The translations under genes were made by a program, and so were the position numbers. The notes beneath the pieces were generated by a model. The model had not been told where the DNA came from and made no database searches. It worked only from the letters and a program-made list of their open reading frames with translations. A stretch of 25,522 bases of DNA from positions 1 to 25,522 of the IMG/VR virus record IMGVR_UViG_3300008516_001586; one strand, written 5' to 3'. Of the stretch, positions 13,905 through 19,827 are shown piece by piece (the first letter of the stretch is position 1; each line of letters begins with the position of its first letter). Source of the stretch: a virus.

Positions 13905-14545
13905 CTGTTGTTGCTGTAGGAGCACATCCCGACAGGGTCTGAGATCGATCTCTCTTGCCCCGGGAAGATGTAGAGTTCGGCTGCTATGGTACGTTGGCGA
14001 AGCTGAGCAAGACGCATGAGATCCATATCTTTATCTTCAGTGCCGGGGAACTCGGGGGGCCGAGGGAGACTAGGATCAAGGAGGCGGAGGCGAGCGCGAC
14101 CCTTATAGGTGCCGAGGTTACGGTGTTTGGCTACATGAATGGGAAGATCCCCGTTGACGCCGACTCCGTGGAGATCCTCAAGAAGCGGATCGATGTCCTA
14201 AAACCAGATATAGTGTTCGCTCCCTACCTTGAGGACACGCATCAGGGACATAGGGCGGTGTCAAGGATCGCCGTCTCGTCGTGTAGATATGTGCCTAAGG
14301 TTCTGTTCTATGAGCTGCCTCAGACGGAGCGGTTTGAGCCAAACTACTATGTCGATGTCACAGAGCACTTCGAGGTTAAGGCGAAGGCGGTGAGGTGCCA
14401 CAGAAGCCAGGAGCACAGGCCCTACTATGACATAGAGGGGATCAGGGGGCGGGCTGCGGCACGTGCGTTTAAGGCGTTCCATCCGGGTAGGCTGTTCGAG
14501 GCATTTGTCCTATACCGGCTTATTGAGGGAGCAGGTGAAACCTGA
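13901..14545 (+). CDS. PIG-L/LmbE deacetylase interrupted by a 33-nt in-frame insert with a stop
   Basis: ATG 13901 gives MTVVAVGAHPD, then 33 extra nt including TGA (13940-13942), then DVEFGCYGTLAKL in the same frame. Removing the insert restores the canonical AHPDDVEFGCYGTL of this family. The rest is complete: IHIFIFSAGELGG, EASATLIGAEVTVFGYMNG, PDIVFAPYLEDTHQGHRAVSR (the third zinc-ligand His region), and a C-terminal YRLIEG. PIG-L enzymes remove N-acetyl groups from GlcNAc-type sugars using Zn bound by the HPDD motif and this His. Without removal or bypass of the insert only 13 residues are made from ATG 13901. Restart at TTG 13955 would lack the first half of the metal motif. The start overlaps the HNH stop (ATGA). 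Confidence 0.75.
13934..13966 (+). other. 33-nt insert splitting the HPDD codons of the deacetylase
   Basis: The insert lies exactly between GAC (13931-13933) and GAT (13967-13969) of the HPD|D motif. It contains TGA at 13940, a perfect 12-bp palindrome GAGATCGATCTC (13941-13952, foldable as GAGA-TCGA-TCTC) and CCCGGG (13959-13964). GGG at 13935-13937 could pair with CCC at 13958-13960, closing a weak outer stem. Its origin is unknown. Candidates are a ribosome-bypass element, a small spliced intron, or an inactivating scar. Confidence 0.6.
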
Positions 14546-14560
14546 GGTTGAAGTTCAACG

Positions 14561-14570
14561 CATATATATT
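14561..14570 (+). promoter_or_regulatory. candidate TATA box for the neck/tail operon
   Basis: CATATATATT is centred about 35 nt before TTG 14601, in the 55-nt gap between the glycan island and the first tail-module gene. A start near 14592 would leave a leader just long enough to hold the GAGGAG ribosome site. Confidence 0.5.
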
Positions 14571-14600
14571 TCAACATCCACTAAATAGAGGAGAGACACC

Positions 14601-14933
14601 TTGACAGCCGGTTATTGTAATGTAGACGATGTGCAGGCTATCGTGGACACCGATATGGAGACCGCGGAGATTCAGGATCTCATAGACGAGACGGATGCCT
14701 TTATGGACTTGAAACTCGATACAGGCAGTCTTGCCGCCATGGTTAAGCGTGGTATCAGCAGGACCTGGACGGCCTACAAGGTGATGCTGAAGGACCCCGC
14801 ATCGGAGAGAATCGCTGATCTCAGTGCAGACCGAACGACTAACCTGAAGCTCCTCAAGGATGAGTACATGGAGATGATGGCCGCCGCCTCAGGCGGAATA
14901 GCCTTCAAGATGACAAGCAGCCCCATCGGGTAG
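14601..14933 (+). CDS. head-tail connector protein (gp6-like adaptor)
   Basis: This 110-residue helical protein begins YCNVDDVQAIVDTDMETAEIQDLIDETDAFMD. That is the layout of the HK97 gp6/SPP1 gp15 adaptor family: an N-terminal 'YCtvddV..l' turn, a helix with the D/E-xx-I-xx-L pattern, and then a long helix (KRGISRTWTAYKVMLKD). These adaptors form the ring under the portal on which the neck is built. TTG 14601 is the start; GAGGAG lies 8 nt upstream and no ATG fits. It is the first gene after the glycan island, and resumes the structural order expected downstream of the capsid gene. This shows the island was inserted between head and neck genes. Confidence 0.7.
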   Translation: MTAGYCNVDDVQAIVDTDMETAEIQDLIDETDAFMDLKLDTGSLAAMVKRGISRTWTAYKVMLKDPASERIADLSADRTTNLKLLKDEYMEMMAAASGGIAFKMTSSPIG

Positions 14934-14947
14934 GAGTCGTATCTTGA

Positions 14948-15829
14948 ATGCCTTATGTGATCAAGCCACACCGGGACGGGGACGGTCACATAGTAGAGGG
15001 TGTCGCAGGAGAGGCTCTGTCCAACTATGATGCTGTCTACATCAAGGGCGGTAAGTGGTACAAGGCTGACAGAGACACAGAGGCTACACTCCCTTCTTAC
15101 GGGATGGTGCTCAGCGACTTGCCCATCAACTATAAGGGCAGGATTCTTCTATTCGGCCTCGTCAGCAACCTAGCATGGGCTTGGAGCGACGGCCCAATTT
15201 ACTTATCATCGACACCGGGGGGGCTCACGCAGACAGCTCCCACTTCATCTGGGTGGGTTCAGTCTGTGGGCGTGGCGTATGGTACGGACTACATGCTATT
15301 CGCACCCATGTGGATTGAACACGTGGCTAAGACCAAGCTCGAACACGAGCACCTCTCAACCGGGCTGCTAGGTAAGAAACAGGTTGGACCACCTGAAATT
15401 GTGATCCAAGATAATACAAAGATGCTTGCATTCACCCTTAACATAGATGACTTCTTCTACCACTGGGCAGTTCCAGAAGACTTCGCTGGCGGGGACTTGA
15501 CTGTAAACTTCATGTGGACAAACGATGGCGGGGTTGACGACAACGGGAAGGACGTTAAAGCCCAGCTGGATTATCAAACATATGCTGATGGAGAGTCAAT
15601 AGCTGGGAGTCACGCAAACAGCCCCAAAACCGCGAACGACACCTACACGTCGGACGGCGGATGGGAACCTCATCAGACCCCTAGTATGGTCATCGCCGAA
15701 GCAGACTTTATAGACAAACACGCGATTTCCTTCAAAGGCTCCTTTATTACACCAGACGGAACTGAACTTACCTGTGAACCGCATCTCATTGTGGTGGGAC
15801 TATCATATTTGGCGTATGTGAACATTTGA
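14948..15829 (+). CDS. virion surface protein: decoration-like N-terminus plus beta-sandwich
   Basis: The 293 residues form two parts. Residues 1-125 (IVEGVAGEALSNYDAVYIKG, ATLPSYGMVLSD, GRILLFGLVSN, WSDGPIYLSSTPGGLTQTAP) follow the 'replaceable value' pattern of head fibre and capsid-cement proteins, also seen in the decoration protein at 830. Residues about 145-293 are beta-rich, with alternating polar and hydrophobic strands (EIVIQDNTKMLAFTLNIDDF to EPHLIVVGLSYLAYVNI), as in jelly-roll domains. It is thus probably a head fibre or neck appendage, a candidate receptor-binding or glycan-carrying protein. GTAGGAG lies upstream of ATG 14948. No catalytic motif is seen. Attachment to head or tail cannot be decided from sequence. 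Confidence 0.5.
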   Translation: MPYVIKPHRDGDGHIVEGVAGEALSNYDAVYIKGGKWYKADRDTEATLPSYGMVLSDLPINYKGRILLFGLVSNLAWAWSDGPIYLSSTPGGLTQTAPTSSGWVQSVGVAYGTDYMLFAPMWIEHVAKTKLEHEHLSTGLLGKKQVGPPEIVIQDNTKMLAFTLNIDDFFYHWAVPEDFAGGDLTVNFMWTNDGGVDDNGKDVKAQLDYQTYADGESIAGSHANSPKTANDTYTSDGGWEPHQTPSMVIAEADFIDKHAISFKGSFITPDGTELTCEPHLIVVGLSYLAYVNI

Positions 15830-15842
15830 GAGAAGAAAAGAA

Positions 15843-16499
15843 ATGACACCCGATAGCTTCCTGACCTTCACCGAGAGCGACACCCTGAACCGCCTGAACC
15901 AGACCGCGGCTCGATCAACCTTCGCAGCCGTCGACAGGACGGACGACGCCATCTATCTCTACAAGGACTATGGCGTCCTTGAGTTCGACGACTTTACTCA
16001 CGAGTTCGATTTCCGCATTACCGCCATAGCGGTATCGGCTGCCACCCAGGAGAGAATAGCAATCATAACATACTGTAAGGAATTGAACGACTGGAATGGA
16101 AACCTCGCAGCCCTCAAGGACCAGCTGGCCCTTATTATCAAGTCCAACAATGTCGGTAACCAATTTACGCTAGTATGGTCGGAGACTGAGGGAGGAAATG
16201 AACACAAGAACGAGCCAGCACAAGTGTACAACGTCGGGACGACATACTATGCGAAGATAAGGAAGAGCGGGACGTCCGCAACCATCTACATCTACTCCGA
16301 TGCAGCCCGAACAGCCCTGGTGGGCAGCAGCGCGCTGGTCCTCCAGTCCGACTACGCATTCAGATACCTGCTAATCCCCCAGTCTCTGGATGCGGAGACA
16401 AGCCAAACCTGCTCAGGGTACGTGGAGAACCTCGTCGCGGTGGTCCCCTTCGTCAGCGTGTATCTGACCTCAGATGAGGTGGAGGTGAAGCTGAGATAA
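15843..16499 (+). CDS. lectin-like (concanavalin A/LamG-type) virion protein
   Basis: This 218-residue beta-rich protein begins DSFLTFTESDTLNRLNQTAA and has YLYKDYGVLEFDDFTHEFDF, typical of LamG/ConA-like sandwich domains in which a 'DF.HEF.F' strand is characteristic. FTLVWSETEGGN follows, then TYYAKIRKSGTSATIYIYSD, the usual 'YY.ki.R.g...t..iYsD' strand pair, and a final strand VSVYLTSDEVEVKLR. Such domains bind sugars and occur in virion fibres. It is adjacent to the fibre-like protein at 14948 and probably acts with it. The ribosome site before ATG 15843 is weak (GAGAAGAAAAG). Specific ligands are unknown; it may be purely structural. Confidence 0.55.
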   Translation: MTPDSFLTFTESDTLNRLNQTAARSTFAAVDRTDDAIYLYKDYGVLEFDDFTHEFDFRITAIAVSAATQERIAIITYCKELNDWNGNLAALKDQLALIIKSNNVGNQFTLVWSETEGGNEHKNEPAQVYNVGTTYYAKIRKSGTSATIYIYSDAARTALVGSSALVLQSDYAFRYLLIPQSLDAETSQTCSGYVENLVAVVPFVSVYLTSDEVEVKLR

Positions 16500-16541
16500 T
16501 GTCTCTTAAATCTCAGTTCAGGTTATTCAAGGTGTGGAGAA

Positions 16542-16557
16542 CATGACTGACCCAGAC
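16542..16557 (+). repeat. first copy of a 16-bp duplicated gene start
   Basis: CATGACTGACCCAGAC here and CATGACTGATCCAGAT at 17047-17062 differ only at two wobble positions (GAC/GAT twice). Both encode MTDPD and they flank the HNH-AP2 gene. Confidence 0.7.
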
Positions 16558-17055
16558 ATAATGGAAATCCCGTTAACCCAAGGGAAGGTTGCTATAATTG
16601 ATCGCTCAGACTACGATCTTGTAAGTCCCTTTAAATGGTGTGCGGCTAAGAGTGGAAATCGCTGGTATGCCGTGAGAACGACATATATACCAACCAAGAA
16701 AACAATTCGTCTCCACCGGCTTCTTTTGAACTCTAAACCGAATGAAAAATGTGATCATATCAATCATGATGGTCTCGATAACAGGCGAAGCAATCTACGG
16801 GTTGCAACCAACTCTCAAAACATGATGAACCAATTTAAGCTGTCAGGAACTACTAGTAGCCATTTCAAGGGAGTTGTTTGGCATAAACGAGACAAAATAT
16901 GGGAGGCTTCTATCAGGCTCAACCAAAGAGGGATTTATTTAGGTCGTTTTTCGGATGAGGTAGAGGCAGCTAAAGCGTATAATATGGCTGCCATAAAGTA
17001 TTTCGGAGAATATGCGAGATTAAATCAGTTAGGGGGAAATGAAGATCATGACTGA
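16543..17055 (+). CDS. HNH-AP2 homing endonuclease using a captured gene start
   Basis: From ATG 16543 the product is 170 residues. It begins MTDPDIMEIPLTQGKVAIID, where MEIPLTQGKVAIIDRSDYDLVSPFKW is the normal N-terminus of HNH-AP2 endonucleases. The HNH core follows (IRLHRLLLNSKPNEKCDHIN, then HDGLDNRRSNLRVAT). A C-terminal AP2-type DNA-binding domain (FKGVVWHKRDKIWEASIRLN, then RGIYLGRFSDEVEAAKAYN) completes it. The first residues MTDPD equal those of the structural protein that follows, so the nuclease seems fused in frame to a copied gene start. ATG 16561 gives the family start. GTG 16534 would add three residues and is less likely. It is more AT-rich than its neighbours and overlaps the downstream gene. 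Confidence 0.87.
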   Translation: MTDPDIMEIPLTQGKVAIIDRSDYDLVSPFKWCAAKSGNRWYAVRTTYIPTKKTIRLHRLLLNSKPNEKCDHINHDGLDNRRSNLRVATNSQNMMNQFKLSGTTSSHFKGVVWHKRDKIWEASIRLNQRGIYLGRFSDEVEAAKAYNMAAIKYFGEYARLNQLGGNEDHD

Positions 17056-17062
17056 TCCAGAT
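17047..17062 (+). repeat. second copy of the 16-bp duplicated gene start
   Basis: This copy is the start of the structural gene at 17048. It matches 16542-16557 at 14 of 16 bases, with both changes silent. Confidence 0.7.
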
Positions 17063-17614
17063 TGGTTAGAGGTTGAAGGAACCATCGGGAAGACCGTCAA
17101 CTTCACGGTCTACAAAAGTGATGGAGTAACCGTTGAGGACCTCTCTTCCTACGACGAGACCGGAATCCAGCTGAAGGTATGGGAGAACGACGGCACGACC
17201 CTGAAGTTCGAGACGGATATGGCATACGTGACGGATGGCACGGATGGGCGTCTCAAGGCGTATATTGGTCCAGGCGACATCGCCGTAGGCGACGAGAGAT
17301 CCTACTTCTTTACCATTGAACTGACACTTGCAGAAGCATCTACAACCACTGGCGTGGGAACGGATACGATATTTGAGACCAACTTGGATGAGGCAAACGA
17401 CTTCTGGAATGGTTTCACAATCACATTCACCGGAGGCGCACTCACCGGGGAGTTCAAGGTCATAACCGACTATGCTCTGACTAATGGACAAGTCACGGTA
17501 GCCTCGGCATTCACCGGAGTCCCTGGAGCAGGAGACTCTTTCACAGTCACACCGCCAATAACCATCCCAACTGTCCGGGGGACTTTGTTGATCACTCAGG
17601 GAGCCCCAGCTTAG
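17048..17614 (+). CDS. BppU-like virion protein with a mobile beta domain
   Basis: The 188 residues have two domains. Residues about 8-95 resemble the N-terminal Ig-like domain of baseplate upper proteins (EGTIGKTVNFTVYKSDGVTV, then LKVWENDGTTLKFETDMAYV, then RSYFFTIELTL). Residues about 102-168 are a GVGTDTIFETNL...FTITFTGG...AFTGVPGAGDSFTV domain. That second domain also occurs inside the large tail-tube protein at 18905. ATG 17048 is chosen over the in-frame ATG 17039: it matches the duplicated start 16543, and GGGGG at 17032-17036 is too near 17039. It overlaps the nuclease by 8 nt. It probably belongs to a neck or baseplate appendage rather than the baseplate core, since it lies before the tail-tube genes. 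Confidence 0.55.
   Translation: MTDPDWLEVEGTIGKTVNFTVYKSDGVTVEDLSSYDETGIQLKVWENDGTTLKFETDMAYVTDGTDGRLKAYIGPGDIAVGDERSYFFTIELTLAEASTTTGVGTDTIFETNLDEANDFWNGFTITFTGGALTGEFKVITDYALTNGQVTVASAFTGVPGAGDSFTVTPPITIPTVRGTLLITQGAPA
17351..17550 (+). repeat. shared beta-domain coding segment, copy 1 (in BppU-like gene)
   Basis: Encodes GVGTDTIFETNLDEANDFWN...FTITFTGG...GEFKVITDY...AFTGVPGAGDSF. The same pattern is found at 19085-19287. The two copies differ at many codons but keep length and motif order. Confidence 0.6.
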
Positions 17615-17625
17615 GAGGTCTCAGG

Positions 17626-17973
17626 ATGGCTTGGATAGCGCCTATGGTAAAGAGAACAGGTGAAAACGTCGCCATCTACCGTGAGACCGAGGGCGCAGTG
17701 GGATCCTATGGTGATCCTGCCTCAAATTGGTCGGTTGTGGCTACAGAGAAGATGCTCATAACGAGACCCCGTGCGAACGCAGTGGACAGCATCGCCGGAC
17801 GCATCGACAAGTCGGAGTACGTGGCATATCTGCTGCCCGCCACGGTGGCTAGATCCCACGACTATCTACTACTCGACACCGTGAAGTATGAGATCATAAA
17901 CATCGACACATTCAAGAAGCGGGGCACGAACTTCGGTCACGTGGCCCAGCTAAAGAAGATGGATGTGGGCTAA
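17626..17973 (+). CDS. head-tail adaptor/stopper protein
   Basis: This is a 115-residue beta-barrel-like protein with the layout of SPP1 gp16-type stoppers and HK97 gp10-order head-tail joining proteins. It has GENVAIYRETEGAVGSYGDP (strand with 'v.I.r...g..d.yGdp'), WSVVATEKMLITRPRANAVD, a middle polar stretch, EYVAYLLPATVARSHDYLLL, and a final TVKYEIINIDTF...HVAQLKKM strand pair. Such proteins close the portal channel and connect to the tail terminator, which is the next gene. AGGAGGT lies 7 nt upstream of ATG 17626. The stop and the next start share TAATG. The identification is from pattern and gene order. Confidence 0.6.
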   Translation: MAWIAPMVKRTGENVAIYRETEGAVGSYGDPASNWSVVATEKMLITRPRANAVDSIAGRIDKSEYVAYLLPATVARSHDYLLLDTVKYEIINIDTFKKRGTNFGHVAQLKKMDVG

Positions 17974-18413
17974 TGGAAGATCCACTGACAAACCTTTACA
18001 CCTGCCTGAAGAATGGTTGGGGAGGCGCCATAGTCCCCGCTGAGGCTGACATCCGTTTCTCAACAGGGTGGTACGACAAGAACATTGGTACGCCCCAGAT
18101 CACGATCACTGAGCTGGCGACGGTGGACCGCCCGCTTGACCTTGGCTATGGCACCGTGAGGGTGGACGTAGTCATCCAGATAGACATCTGGGTCACCATC
18201 TCACGCGCAACAGGAGCAGGTCCACAGTTGGCGAAGGAGTACAAGTGGGCGATGAGGCAGGAAGTGAAACGCATACTCAAGGCGAACCTCACTGGACTCA
18301 CCGACATCGACCTCTTGATACTGAACGACACCGGGAGATCCCTTGACGAGCCAGATGCGACCCCCCCACTGCTACGGTTCTCACAGATGGTGGGCGTAAT
18401 CTACGGCATCTAA
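17973..18413 (+). CDS. tail terminator (tail completion) protein
   Basis: This alpha/beta protein of 146 residues sits between the head-tail adaptor and the tail-tube genes, the standard place of the tail terminator. An N-terminal helix (DPLTNLYTCLKNGW) is followed by beta strands with an ITITELATVDRPLDLGYG segment, VRVDVVIQIDIWVT, a helix KEYKWAMRQEVKRILKAN, and a strand RFSQMVGVIYGI. That order (helix, strands, helix, strand) is shared by gpU/SPP1 gp17-type terminators, which cap the tube and dock it to the head. The start is coupled to the previous gene by TAATG overlap. No unusual feature is seen. Confidence 0.65.
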   Translation: MEDPLTNLYTCLKNGWGGAIVPAEADIRFSTGWYDKNIGTPQITITELATVDRPLDLGYGTVRVDVVIQIDIWVTISRATGAGPQLAKEYKWAMRQEVKRILKANLTGLTDIDLLILNDTGRSLDEPDATPPLLRFSQMVGVIYGI

Positions 18414-18415
18414 CC

Positions 18416-18424
18416 TTTTAATAG
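18416..18424 (+). promoter_or_regulatory. candidate TATA box for the tail-tube genes
   Basis: TTTTAATAG begins just after the tail-terminator stop, 40-48 nt before ATG 18464; AATTATAAGG at 18432-18441 is an alternative. AAGGAG (18448-18453) follows. A separate promoter would allow high expression of the tube proteins. Confidence 0.35.
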
Positions 18425-18463
18425 GGCGTGAGAATTATAAGGTAGTAAGGAGAAGATTAAATC

Positions 18464-18889
18464 ATGTCATATCATGGCACGCAGTGTAAGGTAGCCGTGG
18501 ATGTGGACAATGGCGTGGCATTCACAGATTGGCTGGCAACTGACAAGGTGCAGAGCGTGGGTTTTGACTTCGCAGGAAACCTTGAAGATGTCTACATGCT
18601 CGGTGATAGGGATCCTCAGGAGATAAAGGAAGGCACAATCGCCATCTCAGGAACCATTGAACGGATCTTCGGGACAGCGGACTTCAGTGCCTCTACAACC
18701 ACGTTCTGCGGTATGGCGACTGATAGCCCACTTGACGAGTTCTGGGTAGCCCTCTTCCCCGAGGGAGATGCAGCGCCTAAGATTCTGATAAGCAATGTCA
18801 AGTTCGGCGGGTACAGCCTGAACGTAGACATAGGCGGAGTAGTGACGGAGTCAGTTACCTTCCATGGTCTGGCGATAGCGGTCACGTAG
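18464..18889 (+). CDS. tail tube protein, short paralogue
   Basis: This 141-residue beta-rich protein is closely related to the next gene. Both begin MSYHG and share a central LEDVYMLGDRDPQEIKEG block, continuing IAISGTIERIF (LEDVYTLGSRDPQEIKEG and ISGTIDQLY in the partner). Both also share a C-terminal ILISNVKFGGYSLNVDIGG, then VTFHGLAIAV. Phage tube proteins have this order: N-terminal strand, central 'GtI.r.f' strand, and a C-terminal hairpin with 'i.l.nvkf...s..v..g'. It probably forms hexameric rings of the tube. AAGGAG lies 10 nt upstream of ATG 18464. The smaller size suggests it is the main tube subunit, with the longer paralogue as a decorated minor or tail-end form. Confidence 0.7.
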   Translation: MSYHGTQCKVAVDVDNGVAFTDWLATDKVQSVGFDFAGNLEDVYMLGDRDPQEIKEGTIAISGTIERIFGTADFSASTTTFCGMATDSPLDEFWVALFPEGDAAPKILISNVKFGGYSLNVDIGGVVTESVTFHGLAIAVT

Positions 18890-18904
18890 GCTGAGGTGAA
18901 CTGA

Positions 18905-19819
18905 ATGTCATACCACGGTGCGACTGTGAAGCTCGTAATAGAGCGGCTTCTAGCTGAGACTATGATTCAGAAGGAACACCTTGGCATCCTCAGCGGCGGT
19001 GCAGTCGATCAGGATTTCTACACGAAGAACTTCCCCATAACACACGACGCAGGTGAGGCGGGCGGAGTAACTGGCCTAGCATCTGGTGTCGGAACAGACA
19101 CGATATTTGAAACCGACCTTACTGCGGCAAACGGATATTACGATGGCATGACGATCCGTTTCACAGGGGGAGGCAACGCCGGTGAGATGCGGGTCATAAG
19201 CTCCTATCTCCAAGCGAGCGGAGAGATTACAGCATCTGCAGCTTTCACGGGAGCCCCCGCCCTCAATGACGCTTTCATCATCGAACCCTCAGTGAACGTT
19301 TACTCAGACGAAGGCACACCAGGCTCATGGACAGAATACCTTGAGGACGGAACAGACTACACTATAGCTGGCTTAACAGGACTGGTGAAGATCCTAGCCG
19401 CAGAGAACCAAGCAGGTAACGCTGGCGAATCTATTAGCGTCGACTACTACACCATGGCCGAGGTCGGTCTGGGCCAGAGTGCGTCCATAGACTTCGGGGG
19501 CAGCCTAGAGGATGTCTACACACTTGGCAGCCGAGACCCTCAGGAGATCAAGGAGGGACAGAAATCCATCAGCGGCACCATCGATCAGCTATACTGTAGC
19601 CGGGACCTCATCGGGAAGTTCCTCGGCGAGAGCGACTTCTATGAAAGGCTGACAGACTTCAGCTTCTACCTGTATCCCAACGGCGAGGTAGGAGGCCAAC
19701 CGGAGATAAAGCTGTCAAATGTCAAGTTCGGAGGCGGAAGTATCAGCGTCGACATCGGGGGGATCATGGCGGCTAACGTGACTTTCAAGGGTCTCGTGAT
19801 AGCGGTCGGCACGGTCTAG
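18905..19819 (+). CDS. tail tube protein, long paralogue with inserted domain
   Basis: This 304-residue protein keeps the tube framework of the previous gene at its ends (MSYHGATVKLV; SLEDVYTLGSRDPQEIKEG; EIKLSNVKFGGGSISVDIGG). It carries about 150 extra residues between the first strand and the central block. That insert includes a SGVGTDTIFETDLTAANGYY...AFTGAPALNDAFIIE domain, shared with the BppU-like protein at 17048. A segment EDGTDYTIAGLTGLVKILAA follows, resembling a surface domain found in many phage structural proteins. Either it alternates with the short subunit in the tube, giving surface decoration, or it occupies one end. AGGTGA lies before ATG 18905. The 15-nt gap implies one transcript. 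Confidence 0.7.
   Translation: MSYHGATVKLVIERLLAETMIQKEHLGILSGGAVDQDFYTKNFPITHDAGEAGGVTGLASGVGTDTIFETDLTAANGYYDGMTIRFTGGGNAGEMRVISSYLQASGEITASAAFTGAPALNDAFIIEPSVNVYSDEGTPGSWTEYLEDGTDYTIAGLTGLVKILAAENQAGNAGESISVDYYTMAEVGLGQSASIDFGGSLEDVYTLGSRDPQEIKEGQKSISGTIDQLYCSRDLIGKFLGESDFYERLTDFSFYLYPNGEVGGQPEIKLSNVKFGGGSISVDIGGIMAANVTFKGLVIAVGTV
19085..19287 (+). repeat. shared beta-domain coding segment, copy 2 (in long tail-tube gene)
   Basis: Encodes GVGTDTIFETDLTAANGYYD...MTIRFTGG...GEMRVISSY...AFTGAPALNDAFII, collinear with 17351-17550. Confidence 0.6.
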
Positions 19820-19827
19820 GTGAGCCT

